Source of the DNA: VBDM01 sp035280025
GTDB lineage: Bacteria > Pseudomonadota > Gammaproteobacteria > Burkholderiales > SG8-39
Assembly: GCA_035280025.1 (NCBI GenBank)
Contig: DATEGT010000116.1
Location: forward strand, 1-22,258
Reading direction: 5' to 3'
Length of the DNA: 22,258 nucleotides
A program made the position numbers and the translations under genes. Position 1 is the stretch's first letter, and the number at the start of each line of letters is the position of its first letter. The notes beneath the pieces were generated by a model, which worked only from the letters and a program-made list of their open reading frames with translations, was not told where the DNA came from and did not search any database. Shown here piece by piece: positions 6,617-13,893 of the stretch.

Positions 6617-7888
6617 TCAGCGGACCGCCGCGAGGGTCGAAGGAATCACCAGCGGCGGGTTCTTGGAGATGTAGCTCTTCAGCCCGCGCAGGATCGCCCG
6701 GGCGATTTTCTCCTGGTACGCCTCGTCGTTGAGCCTGCGCTCCTCCTCGGGATTGCTGATGAACGCGGTTTCCACGAGGATCGAGGGAATCTGGGGGGCC
6801 TTGAGCACGGCGAAGCCTGCCTGCTCGACCTTCCCCCGGTGGAGCGAATTGACGTCGCCGAGCTCGCCGAGCACCGCGCGGCCGAGCTTGAGGCTGTCGT
6901 TGATCTGCGCCGTGAGGCTGAGATCGGTGAGAGTCATCTTCAGATAGCGATCCTTGCTCCTGAGGTTGACCCCGCCGATGAGGTCGGCGTCGTTCTCGCG
7001 CTTGGCGAGCTGCTGGGCCGCCGTGCTCGTGGCGCCGCGCTCCGAGAGCGCGAACACCGAGGAGCCGCGCGCGTGCGGCTTCACGAACGAGTCCGCGTGG
7101 ATCGAGACGAAGAGGTCCGCCTTGACGAGGTTGGCCTTCTCGACCCGCGCGTCGAGCTTGATGAAGTAGTCCCCGTCGCGTATCAGCAGGGCGCGCATGC
7201 TGGGCTCGGAGTCGATCAGCGTCTTCAGCTTGCGCGCGATCGTCATGGTGACGGTCTTCTCGTAGGTGCCGCGCCGCCCCCGGGCGCCCGGATCCTCCCC
7301 GCCGTGCCCGGCGTCGACGGCGATCGTGATGAGTCGCTCGACCGCGGGTTCCGTCGCTTTCCCCGGACTCGCCTTCGGCGCGGGGCCACCAAAAAACGGC
7401 TCCGTCCTGGCGCCGGGTTTTTGCAGGAGAGCGAGGATCGGATCGACGTCCCCAGTGGGGTAGATATCGAGCACCAAGCGATGCCCGTATTCGCCGATGG
7501 GCGCGAGCGTGAAGATCTGAGGCTTGACCTCGGTTTTGAGGTCGAGCACCACGCGAACCACGCCCGGCTTGAAGCGGCCGACGCGCAGATTCCCGATGTA
7601 GGGGTCGCTCGGGGATACCTTGCCGGCGAAGCCTTCCTGCACGCTCAGGAAATCCACGCCTTCCAGATCGAGCACCAGCCGCTCGGGATCCTTCACCGTG
7701 CTCAGGTGATGGCGCAGCGGCTCGGCGGACTCGAGCGTCACGCGCGTGTACTCGGGAGCCGGCCACACGCGCACCGCGCGCACGCGCTCCGCAGGGGACT
7801 CGGCCGCGAGAGCGGGCTGCGACAGAGCGATGGCGAGAACGCCGAGGAGGGCGCGTGCGCTCAGGCGTTCTTGCAGGCGGCTAAGCAC
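6617..7888 (-). CDS. amiC: N-acetylmuramoyl-L-alanine amidase, AmiC/AmiB type
   Basis: This periplasmic zinc amidase cuts the bond between MurNAc and the stem peptide to split septal peptidoglycan. The 423-residue product has a signal peptide (hydrophobic core LLGVLAIALS, likely cut after QPALA near residue 28). An AMIN domain at about 33-130 targets septal wall. An Amidase_3 domain follows from about 186, with VDAGHGGEDPG (H195), TYEK (E210), SIHADS (H264) and ILVETAF (E373). The segment between SIHADS and ILVETAF includes the helix that blocks the active site in EnvC/NlpD-activated amidases. No LysM repeat is present, unlike E. coli AmiB. The start GTG 7888 lies inside the end of tsaE (28-base overlap) with GGGGGAA just upstream. 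Frames further upstream give a non-signal, Arg-rich extension and are rejected. Co-transcription with tsaE is likely. Confidence 0.95.
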   Translation of the reverse strand: MLSRLQERLSARALLGVLAIALSQPALAAESPAERVRAVRVWPAPEYTRVTLESAEPLRHHLSTVKDPERLVLDLEGVDFLSVQEGFAGKVSPSDPYIGNLRVGRFKPGVVRVVLDLKTEVKPQIFTLAPIGEYGHRLVLDIYPTGDVDPILALLQKPGARTEPFFGGPAPKASPGKATEPAVERLITIAVDAGHGGEDPGARGRRGTYEKTVTMTIARKLKTLIDSEPSMRALLIRDGDYFIKLDARVEKANLVKADLFVSIHADSFVKPHARGSSVFALSERGATSTAAQQLAKRENDADLIGGVNLRSKDRYLKMTLTDLSLTAQINDSLKLGRAVLGELGDVNSLHRGKVEQAGFAVLKAPQIPSILVETAFISNPEEERRLNDEAYQEKIARAILRGLKSYISKNPPLVIPSTLAAVR

Positions 7889-8361
7889 CGTTCCCCCGCG
7901 GCGGTGTGCGCGCTTGCGACGACGCTGCGCCCCGTTCCCGAGTACGCCAGGGTGATTTCGAGGTCGGGCTCGGGCAGGGCGCCCGCGGCGCGCTCCGGCC
8001 ATTCGACCAGGCACACGCCGTCGCCCAGGAAATATTCAGCCAGGCCAGCGTCCGCAAACTCGTGCGCATCCAGGAACCGATAAAAATCAAAGTGGTACAA
8101 GTTTAATCTAGAAACGATGTAAAGTTCAACCAGGGTGTAGGTCGGACTCTTCACCCGGGCCTGAATGCCCAGGGCGCGCAGCAGTCCTCGAATCAGAGTC
8201 GACTTTCCGCTGCCGAGTTCACCGCGGAAATGGAGCCGCATGCCCGGCTTAACGCACTCGGCGAGACGCGCGCCGAGCCGGCCGGTCGCCGCTGTGTCGT
8301 CCAGATGCGACGTCCAGTGCGATTCCGCGGAGGGCTGGCTATGATTCCCGGGATGAAGCAT
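7861..8361 (-). CDS. tsaE: tRNA threonylcarbamoyladenosine biosynthesis ATPase TsaE
   Basis: TsaE is the small ATPase that supports TsaB-TsaD in making t6A37 in tRNAs reading ANN codons. The 166-residue protein shows the P-loop FRGELGSGKSTLIRGLL, then KSPTYTLVELY, the characteristic LYHFDFYRF and CLVEWPERA. ATG 8361 is the only in-frame start before the ATG inside VKPGMRLHF next to the P-loop. It lies inside the divergent queG, so the two coding regions overlap head to head by 21 bases. In E. coli nnr (yjeF) lies between these genes; it is missing here. A 51-base AT-rich patch (8080-8130) encodes VELYIVSRLNLYHFDFYRF with codons such as TCT, AGA, TTA and TTG that neighbouring genes avoid. Its end overlaps amiC. 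Confidence 0.93.
   Translation of the reverse strand: MLHPGNHSQPSAESHWTSHLDDTAATGRLGARLAECVKPGMRLHFRGELGSGKSTLIRGLLRALGIQARVKSPTYTLVELYIVSRLNLYHFDFYRFLDAHEFADAGLAEYFLGDGVCLVEWPERAAGALPEPDLEITLAYSGTGRSVVASAHTAAGERCLAACKNA
8329..8334 (+). promoter_or_regulatory. Ribosome binding site that fixes the queG start
   Basis: GGAGGG lies six bases before ATG 8341. It favours that start over ATG 8353 and GTG 8362, which have only weak matches, and it confirms that queG begins inside tsaE on the opposite strand. Confidence 0.6.
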
Positions 8362-9468
8362 GTGAAGGCGGTCCGAAAAATTCGGCGTTCGCGCCCGAGC
8401 CCTGCCGAGCTCTCCGCGCTCGCCGCGAAAATCAAATCCTGGGGACGCGAGCTGGGATTCCAGGCAGTCGGCGTCGCCGATACCGACCTCTCCGCGGCGG
8501 AGCCCCGGCTGCATGCCTGGCTCGCGTCCGGCTTCGCGGGCGAACTCGATTATATGCGAAGGCACGGCAGTAAAAGGACACGTCCACCTTCGCTCGTTCC
8601 GGGCACCGTGCGCGTCATTTCGGCGCGCATGGACTACGGGCCGGACGCGGCCGACGGCGCATCCGTGCTCGCCGACGGCAACAAGGCCTTTGTCGCGCGC
8701 TACGCGCTGGGCCGTGACTATCACAAGGTGCTGCGGGCGCGCCTGAGGAGGCTCGCGGAACGGATCGCGGAAGAAACAGGCCGGTTCGGCTATCGCGTAT
8801 TCACCGACTCGGCGCCAGTAATGGAGGTCGAGCTCGCGCGCAAGGCGGGACTCGGCTGGAGGGGCAAGCACACGCTGCTGATCGCGCGCGACACCGGCTC
8901 GTTCTTCTTTCTCGGCGACATCTACACCGACCTGCCCCTGCCGGCGGACGCTCCGGTGCCGGAACACTGCGGAAGCTGCGCGAAGTGCATCGACGTTTGC
9001 CCGACGCGGGCGATCGTCGCGCCGTACCGACTGGACGCCAGGCGCTGCATCTCCTACCTGACGATCGAGCTGAAAGGGAGCATCCCGGTCGAGCTGCGGC
9101 CGCTCATCGGCAATCGCGTCTACGGTTGCGACGACTGCCAGATCGTCTGTCCCTGGAACCGCTTTGCCCGGACGACGCCCGAGCCCGATTTCCGCGTGCG
9201 CAACGGCCTGGACCGCGCCGAGCTGATCGAGCTGTTCGCGTGGAGCGAAGATGAGTTCAGGGCCCGCATGGCCGGGAGCGCCATTCTGCGCATAGGCTAC
9301 GAGCGCTGGTTGCGCAACCTCGCTGTGGGCCTCGGCAACGCCCCGAAGAGCGCGGGGGCGGTGGCGGCGCTGCGCAAGCGCGCTGCGCATCCCTCCGCGC
9401 TCGTGCGGGAGCACGTCGCCTGGGCGCTGGCGCGGCAGGCAGAGGCGGCTCCCGCCGCTTTGCTATAA
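8341..9468 (+). CDS. queG: Epoxyqueuosine reductase QueG
   Basis: QueG uses cobalamin and two [4Fe-4S] clusters to reduce epoxyqueuosine to queuosine at the wobble position of GUN-decoding tRNAs. The protein has 375 residues, with an N-terminal reductase region that includes RYALGRDYHK, FTDSAP (D156, at the position of the proposed proton donor), LGWRGKHTLL and GSFFFLGDIYTDLPL. The ferredoxin-like part has CGSCAKCIDVCP (C210, C213, C216, C220), C236 in ARRCISYLTIEL, and GCDDCQIVCPWNR (C263, C266, C270). A HEAT-like C-terminal tail follows (YERWLRNLAVGLGNAP). It aligns closely by eye with E. coli QueG from LAAKIKSWGRELGFQAVG onward. The stop codon TAA lies within the TATAAT box of the downstream helicase gene. 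In E. coli too, queG diverges from the nnr-tsaE-amiB-mutL-miaA block. Confidence 0.97.
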   Translation: MIPGMKHVKAVRKIRRSRPSPAELSALAAKIKSWGRELGFQAVGVADTDLSAAEPRLHAWLASGFAGELDYMRRHGSKRTRPPSLVPGTVRVISARMDYGPDAADGASVLADGNKAFVARYALGRDYHKVLRARLRRLAERIAEETGRFGYRVFTDSAPVMEVELARKAGLGWRGKHTLLIARDTGSFFFLGDIYTDLPLPADAPVPEHCGSCAKCIDVCPTRAIVAPYRLDARRCISYLTIELKGSIPVELRPLIGNRVYGCDDCQIVCPWNRFARTTPEPDFRVRNGLDRAELIELFAWSEDEFRARMAGSAILRIGYERWLRNLAVGLGNAPKSAGAVAALRKRAAHPSALVREHVAWALARQAEAAPAALL

Positions 9469-9469
9469 T
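9461..9469 (+). promoter_or_regulatory. Extended -10 promoter of the DEAD-box gene
   Basis: TGCTATAAT is a perfect extended -10 element (TGnTATAAT), overlapping the queG stop codon. It predicts a start near 9476 and a leader of about 28 bases. No -35 hexamer is evident, as is common for extended -10 promoters. Confidence 0.55.
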
Positions 9470-9503
9470 TCGCGGTAATCGGCAACGTCCTCTCCACTCC
9501 TTT

Positions 9504-10895
9504 TTGTCCAGTTTTGCTGACCTGAATCTCCTGCCCGAACTGCTCAAGGCGGTCGCGGAGCAGGGGTACACCGAACCTACACCGATCCAGGCGCAGGCGA
9601 TTCCGCTGGTGCTCCAGGGGCGCGACGTCCTCGGCGGCGCTCAGACCGGCACCGGAAAGACCGCGGGGTTCACGCTCCCGCTGCTGCAGCGCCTCGCCAG
9701 GCACGCCAATGCCAGCGCTTCTCCGGCGCGGCATCCGGTGCGCGCGCTGATTCTCACCCCGACGCGCGAGCTCGCTGCGCAGGTCGAGGAGAGCGTGAGG
9801 ACCTACGGCAAATACGTTCCGCTGCGCAGCACGGTGGTGTTCGGCGGCGTCGACATCAAGCCGCAGGTCGCGGAGCTGCGCCGCGGAGTCGAGTTCCTCG
9901 TCGCCACCCCGGGGCGTCTGCTCGATCACGTTCAGCAGAAGACGGTGAACCTCCAGCAGGTGGAGGCCTTCGTCCTCGACGAGGCCGATCGCATGCTCGA
10001 CATGGGCTTCATTCCGGACGTGCGGCGCATCATCGCGCTGCTGCCCAAGCAGCGGCAGAATCTTCTCTTTTCCGCGACCCTGACCCAGGACATCCGCACG
10101 CTCGCCGATTCGTTCCTGCGCGCTCCGGTGCTGGTGCAGGTGGCGCCGCAGAACACCGCCGCGGAGTCGGTGCGCCACGTGGTTCACCCCGTTCGGCGCG
10201 AGCGCAAGCGCGAGCTGCTCGCCTACCTGGTGCAGTCGCGCGAGCTGCGCCAGGTCCTGGTGTTCACCTCGACCCGCATCGGCGCCAACCGGCTTGCGTA
10301 CCAACTGAACCGCGACGGCATCCACACGACCGCGATCCACGGCGACAAGAGCCAGCCGGAGCGGCTGCAAGCGCTCGACGACTTCAAGTCGGGCAAGGTC
10401 CGGGTGCTGGTGGCGACCGACGTCGCCGCGCGCGGCCTCGATATCGAAGACCTCCCGCACGTGGTGAATTTCGAGCTGCCGGGGGCTCCCGAGGACTACG
10501 TTCATCGTATCGGCCGCACCGGCAGGGCCGGCGCGAGCGGGGAGGCGATCTCCCTGGTGTGCGCCGAGGAGCACGAGCGCCTGGAGGCGATAGAGAAAGC
10601 GATCAGGGTGAGCATTCCCAGGAAGATCGTCCCGGGCTTCGAGCCCGATGGAAGGGTCGCGCCCTCGATGATGAGCAAGCCGGCGGGCCGCGGCGAATCG
10701 GGGCCGCGGGAGCGCCGGCCGCGTCACGGCGAGCGCGACCGCCTCACTCGCCCGGCTCAAGCGGCCAAGAACGCCGATCCGATCTTCGACTCGCCCTATC
10801 AGCCCGGCCCGCCGGCGGCGCCCCGGGCCGCGCCGGCCCAGCGGCCTTCGCGTCAGGTTGCCGCGCTCCTCGGCGGCCTGCCCAAGGGAAAATAG
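9504..10895 (+). CDS. rhlE: DEAD-box RNA helicase, RhlE type
   Basis: This is an ATP-dependent RNA helicase, 463 residues long. RhlE proteins act in ribosome assembly and RNA turnover. The motifs appear in order: Q-motif region GYTEPTPIQAQAIP (21-34), AQTGTGKT (46-53), PTREL (86-90), GG (114-115), TPGR (135-138), DEAD (159-162), SAT (190-192), TSTRIGANRL (255-264), VATDVAARGLDIE (303-315) and HRIGRTGR (334-341). Beyond about residue 385 the tail is basic and low in complexity (GRGESGPRERRPRHGERDR), ending QVAALLGGLPKGK, as in RhlE-type proteins where the tail contacts RNA. The start is TTG 9504, which gives the usual SSFADLNLLPELLKAV beginning. No ribosome binding site is visible. Its TAG stop directly abuts the stop of the convergent acyltransferase gene. 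The exact paralogue (RhlE1 or RhlE2) cannot be told. Confidence 0.94.
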   Translation: MSSFADLNLLPELLKAVAEQGYTEPTPIQAQAIPLVLQGRDVLGGAQTGTGKTAGFTLPLLQRLARHANASASPARHPVRALILTPTRELAAQVEESVRTYGKYVPLRSTVVFGGVDIKPQVAELRRGVEFLVATPGRLLDHVQQKTVNLQQVEAFVLDEADRMLDMGFIPDVRRIIALLPKQRQNLLFSATLTQDIRTLADSFLRAPVLVQVAPQNTAAESVRHVVHPVRRERKRELLAYLVQSRELRQVLVFTSTRIGANRLAYQLNRDGIHTTAIHGDKSQPERLQALDDFKSGKVRVLVATDVAARGLDIEDLPHVVNFELPGAPEDYVHRIGRTGRAGASGEAISLVCAEEHERLEAIEKAIRVSIPRKIVPGFEPDGRVAPSMMSKPAGRGESGPRERRPRHGERDRLTRPAQAAKNADPIFDSPYQPGPPAAPRAAPAQRPSRQVAALLGGLPKGK

Positions 10896-12026
10896 CTAGC
10901 CTTCCGCCCGGAACGGGCTGCGCTCGTTGAGCTCGTCCACGTAGCGCTCGATTCCCCTGGATTCGCGGGCGAGGAATTTCTCGACCGCGTCCGAGAACTC
11001 GGGATGGCGCAGCCAGTGCGCTGACCAGGTCCGGGTCGGCATGAAGCCGCGCGCGAGCTTGTGCTCGCCTTGCGCGCCCCCTTCGAAAGTGCGGATGCCC
11101 CGCTCGATGCAGAACTCGAGCGCCTGGTAGTAGCAGGCCTCGAAGTGGAGCAGCGGAACGTGCGCGACCGATCCCCAGTAGCGGCCGTAGAGCACGTCCG
11201 GTGAGAAGATGTTCAGGGCGCTCGCGATCGGCCTTCCCTCGAACTCGACCAGCACCATGAGAACGTGCTCGGGAAGGAACTCGCCGAGCCGTCTGAAGAA
11301 ATCGAGGGTGAGGTATGGGGTCGAGTGGTGTGCGCGGTAGGTGCTGCCGTAGCAGCGCGTGAAGAATCTCCAATGCTCTTCGCGGATCTCGGATCCCGCG
11401 AGGCGGCGCAGGCGCGCTCCGGTCTCGCGGACGCGCCTGCGCTCCTGTCGGATCTTCTTGCGCTTCGAGGAGGCCAGATCGGCGAGGAACTGGTCGAAGC
11501 TCGCGTAGCCCCGGTTCTCCCAGTGGAACTGCACCGCCCTGCGCAGCATCATTCCTGCCGACTCCATTTCTCGCGCCTCGCCTTCGCCGGGAAACAGGAC
11601 GTGCAAGGAGGACAGGTTGCGAGCGAGATCCAGCGCGGCCCGTATCAGCAGCGCGCGGCTCGCGACGTCGCGAGCGAGCAGCCTGGGCCCGGTGACGGGC
11701 GAAAAGGGCACGGCGGCGAGGAGCTTCGGGTAGTAGGCGAGTCCGCTGCGATGGTAAGCGTCGGCCCAGGCCCAGTCGAAGACATATTCGCCGTACGAGT
11801 GGTTCTTCGCGTACAGCGGCATCGCGCCGACCAGCGACCCGCCCTGCCACAGCGTGATGTACCGCGGAGCCCAGCCCGTGCCGTCGCAGGCGCATCCGGT
11901 CTCGTGGAGCGCGTGGAGGAACTCGTGGCGCAGGAAGGGATGACCCGAGGAGAGCGCGTTCCAGGCTCCCGGCTCGATCCCCCGGAGCGAGTCGACCACT
12001 TTCAGCGAGGGCGAGTCTTCGTTCAA
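10896..12026 (-). CDS. COG3146/DUF482 GNAT-fold acyltransferase-like protein
   Basis: The 376-residue protein belongs to the family annotated as DUF482 or peptidogalycan biosynthesis protein, with a double GNAT/FemAB-like fold. Its true substrate is, to my knowledge, not established. Visible signatures are HPFLRHEFLHALHETG (29-44), YGEYVFDWAWADAY (78-91), a basic helix SKRKKIRQERRRVRETGARL (187-206) and the strongly conserved block FEGGAQGEHKLARGFMPTRT (314-333) followed by SAHW. There is no signal peptide or membrane helix, so it is probably cytosolic. The start is TTG 12026, chosen because it precedes the conserved LKVVDSL beginning; no ribosome binding site is seen. A TATAAT box lies upstream at 12062-12067. 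The gene runs toward rhlE with zero bases between the stop codons (TAG then CTA). A short GCCCG-GAA-CGGGC hairpin lies at 10906-10918 inside its end. Confidence 0.88.
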   Translation of the reverse strand: MNEDSPSLKVVDSLRGIEPGAWNALSSGHPFLRHEFLHALHETGCACDGTGWAPRYITLWQGGSLVGAMPLYAKNHSYGEYVFDWAWADAYHRSGLAYYPKLLAAVPFSPVTGPRLLARDVASRALLIRAALDLARNLSSLHVLFPGEGEAREMESAGMMLRRAVQFHWENRGYASFDQFLADLASSKRKKIRQERRRVRETGARLRRLAGSEIREEHWRFFTRCYGSTYRAHHSTPYLTLDFFRRLGEFLPEHVLMVLVEFEGRPIASALNIFSPDVLYGRYWGSVAHVPLLHFEACYYQALEFCIERGIRTFEGGAQGEHKLARGFMPTRTWSAHWLRHPEFSDAVEKFLARESRGIERYVDELNERSPFRAEG

Positions 12027-12061
12027 TCGGGACGTTGCAAAGCGGCGGTCGTTGCCGGTCG

Positions 12062-12067
12062 ATTATA
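12062..12067 (-). promoter_or_regulatory. -10 box of the acyltransferase-like gene
   Basis: A perfect TATAAT on the minus strand lies 35 bases before the TTG at 12026 and predicts a leader of about 29 bases. No -35 match is seen. The spacer to nadE is only 101 bases, so the divergent promoters are close. Confidence 0.45.
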
Positions 12068-12112
12068 GGGTCGATTCTCCCCGCCGTCGCGGCGCGGCAC
12101 TCCGTTTCCCGA

Positions 12113-12121
12113 TGGTAGACT
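12113..12121 (+). promoter_or_regulatory. Extended -10 element directly before nadE
   Basis: TGGTAGACT fits TGn plus a four-of-six -10 box and ends six bases before ATG 12128. Transcription from it would begin at or next to the ATG, so the message would be leaderless. No ribosome binding site precedes the ATG, which agrees with that reading. Confidence 0.3.
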
Positions 12122-12127
12122 TCCTCG

Positions 12128-13825
12128 ATGGCGAACATGGTCAAGATCGCGATTGCCCAGATCAATTGCGTCGTCGGCGATCTGGCCGGCAACGCCGCCA
12201 AGATACTCGGCTACTGCGAGGAGGCGCGCGGGGCCGGCGCAAGCCTGGTCCTAACGCCCGAGCTGGCGTTGTGCGGCTATCCTCCCGAGGATCTGCTCCT
12301 GCGCGACGGCTTCTATCGCGATTGCGAGGATGCGCTCGAACGCCTGGCACGACAGGTGAGCGGAATCACGCTCGTCGTCGGCCATCCGCACCAGACCGGC
12401 GGAAAGCGCCACAACTCCGCGTCGGTCATCCGGGACGGGCGGATCGCGGGCACGTATCACAAGCAGACGCTGCCGAACTACACCGTCTTCGATGAGGAGC
12501 GCTACTTCGAGCCCGGCGACGAGCCCTGCGTGTTCCGCATAGGGGAGACGCGTTTCGGCGTGAACATCTGCGAGGACACCTGGGGCGCGCTGGGACCCGT
12601 CACTGCGCGCTCCGAGGGGAAGGAGGTGCGGATCGGAATCAACATCTGCGCCGATGCCTGGGAAGCCGTGGCGCCACGCGCTGCGCGGGAAGCGGGGGCG
12701 CAGGTGCTCCTGGTCCTGAACGCCTCGCCCTACCACATGGGCAAGCAGGCGTCCCGCGACGACGTCATGCGCGAGCGCGTGACCGAGACCGGGATGGCGC
12801 TGGTCTACGCCAACCTGGTGGGCGGCCAGGACGAGCTGGTCTTCGATGGCGCATCGTTCGCGCTCGACAAGCGCGGCGGGAAGGTGTGTCAGCTGCCGCT
12901 CTTCGAGGAAGCGCTCGGATTCGTGACGTTCGAGGACGGCGAGCCACGCCCCGGCGCGATCGCCGAACCCCAGCCGCTGGAATCCGAGGTCTACAAGGCC
13001 CTGTGCCTGGGCGTGCGCGACTACGTCGGCAAGAACCGGTTTCCCGGAGTGATCGTCGGTCTGTCCGGCGGCGTCGACTCGGCGCTCACCTTGTGCATCG
13101 CCTGCGATGCTCTCGGGGCGGATCGCGTGCGCGCGGTCATGATGCCTTCTCAATATACGGCGCAGATCAGCCTCGAGGATTCGCGGCAGCTCGTCCGCAA
13201 TCTGGGCGTTCGCTACGACGAGATCCCGATCCGTCCGGCCTTCGACGCTTTCCTGGGCCTGCTCGCGAAGGAGTTCGCGGGCAGGCCGGTCGACGCCGCC
13301 GAAGAGAATCTGCAGGCCCGCATCCGCGGCACTCTGCTGATGGCTCTGTCGAACAAGTTCGGAGCCCTCGTACTCACGACGGGCAACAAGTCGGAAATGG
13401 CGGTCGGCTACGCGACGCTGTACGGGGACATGGCGGGCGGGTTCGCCGTGATCAAGGACATTCTCAAGACCCTCGTCTACCGCCTGTGCTCATACCGTAA
13501 TGCCCTCAAGCCGGTGATCCCCGAGCGCGTGCTGACGCGCGCTCCGTCCGCCGAGCTCAGGCCAAACCAGACCGACCAGGACAGCCTGCCACCCTACGAT
13601 GTCCTCGACGCCATTGTCTCGGCGTACATGGAAAACGACCTGAGTCCGGCCGAGATGGTGGAGCGGGGCTTCGATGCGGCGAGCGTCGAGCGCGTGGTGG
13701 AAATGATCCACCGCAGCGAGTACAAGCGCCGCCAGGCCCCGATCGGGATCAGGATCACGCACCGGGGTTTCGGCAAGGATTGGCGCTATCCGATCACTTC
13801 CCGCTACCGGGAACCGTACCGATAG
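12128..13825 (+). CDS. nadE: Glutamine-dependent NAD+ synthetase with duplicated nucleophile segment
   Basis: NadE converts deamido-NAD to NAD using ammonia released from glutamine by its own N-terminal nitrilase-fold domain. In the 565-residue product that domain has the catalytic glutamate (LTPELALCGYPPEDLL, E45), lysine (YHKQTLPNYTVFDEERYF, K112) and cysteine. The cysteine motif appears twice: RFGVNICEDTW (C148) and RIGINICADAW (C174). Residues 142-167 and 168-193 are a gap-free tandem repeat, and the protein is longer than the roughly 540 residues I expect, by about one unit. C148 keeps normal spacing to K112; C174 keeps normal spacing to VLNASPYH. The synthetase domain has the PP-loop GLSGGVDSAL (311-320), TTGNKSEMAVGYATLYGD (417-434) and a C-terminal KRRQAPIGIRI. 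ATG 12128 is used; ATG 12137 is possible. glnB follows 68 bases downstream, and PII proteins are known to control NadE2 in Azospirillum. Confidence 0.96.
   Translation: MANMVKIAIAQINCVVGDLAGNAAKILGYCEEARGAGASLVLTPELALCGYPPEDLLLRDGFYRDCEDALERLARQVSGITLVVGHPHQTGGKRHNSASVIRDGRIAGTYHKQTLPNYTVFDEERYFEPGDEPCVFRIGETRFGVNICEDTWGALGPVTARSEGKEVRIGINICADAWEAVAPRAAREAGAQVLLVLNASPYHMGKQASRDDVMRERVTETGMALVYANLVGGQDELVFDGASFALDKRGGKVCQLPLFEEALGFVTFEDGEPRPGAIAEPQPLESEVYKALCLGVRDYVGKNRFPGVIVGLSGGVDSALTLCIACDALGADRVRAVMMPSQYTAQISLEDSRQLVRNLGVRYDEIPIRPAFDAFLGLLAKEFAGRPVDAAEENLQARIRGTLLMALSNKFGALVLTTGNKSEMAVGYATLYGDMAGGFAVIKDILKTLVYRLCSYRNALKPVIPERVLTRAPSAELRPNQTDQDSLPPYDVLDAIVSAYMENDLSPAEMVERGFDAASVERVVEMIHRSEYKRRQAPIGIRITHRGFGKDWRYPITSRYREPYR
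12551..12706 (+). repeat. Two diverged 78-bp in-frame tandem units within nadE
   Basis: Unit one is 12551-12628 and unit two 12629-12706. By hand alignment without gaps, 51 of 78 bases and 13 of 26 residues match. Both contain the catalytic-cysteine motif (TGC at 12569 and 12647). The divergence argues against a recent slippage event or an assembly duplicate. Confidence 0.75.
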
Positions 13826-13834
13826 GCTGCGGCT

Positions 13835-13849
13835 GCTCCCTGGGGGAGC
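13835..13849. other. Small hairpin between nadE and glnB
   Basis: GCTCCC pairs with GGGAGC around TGG, ten bases after the nadE stop and eight before the glnB -10 box. With no T-run it is a weak terminator at best. It may simply limit readthrough. Confidence 0.2.
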
Positions 13850-13856
13850 CGTCGGG

Positions 13857-13862
13857 TATACT
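13857..13862 (+). promoter_or_regulatory. -10 box of glnB
   Basis: TATACT predicts a start near 13869 and a leader of about 25 bases that includes GGAGGA (13883-13888). No -35 match is clear. I looked for a sigma-54 element (TGGCAC-N5-TTGC) and found none. Confidence 0.4.
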
Positions 13863-13893
13863 GCACGGCGCAGGTCAACGCTGGAGGAAAGCC

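Noticed and set aside
4498..6732. A 744-codon plus-strand open frame across mutL and the DedA-family gene
   Set aside because: It is antisense to mutL and out of frame with the DedA-family gene, is rich in Arg, Gly and Asp, and has no recognisable domain. GC-rich codon bias leaves the opposite frames open.
7861..9414. A 517-codon minus-strand frame that would extend tsaE across queG
   Set aside because: Only the last 166 codons match TsaE; the rest is antisense to queG, which has complete iron-sulfur motifs.
10906..10918. GCCCG-GAA-CGGGC hairpin after rhlE as an intrinsic terminator
   Set aside because: The five-base stem has no following T-run and lies inside the coding end of the convergent gene.
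13826..13893. A sigma-54 promoter for glnB
   Set aside because: No TGGCAC-N5-TTGC element is present; a sigma-70-like TATACT box fits better.
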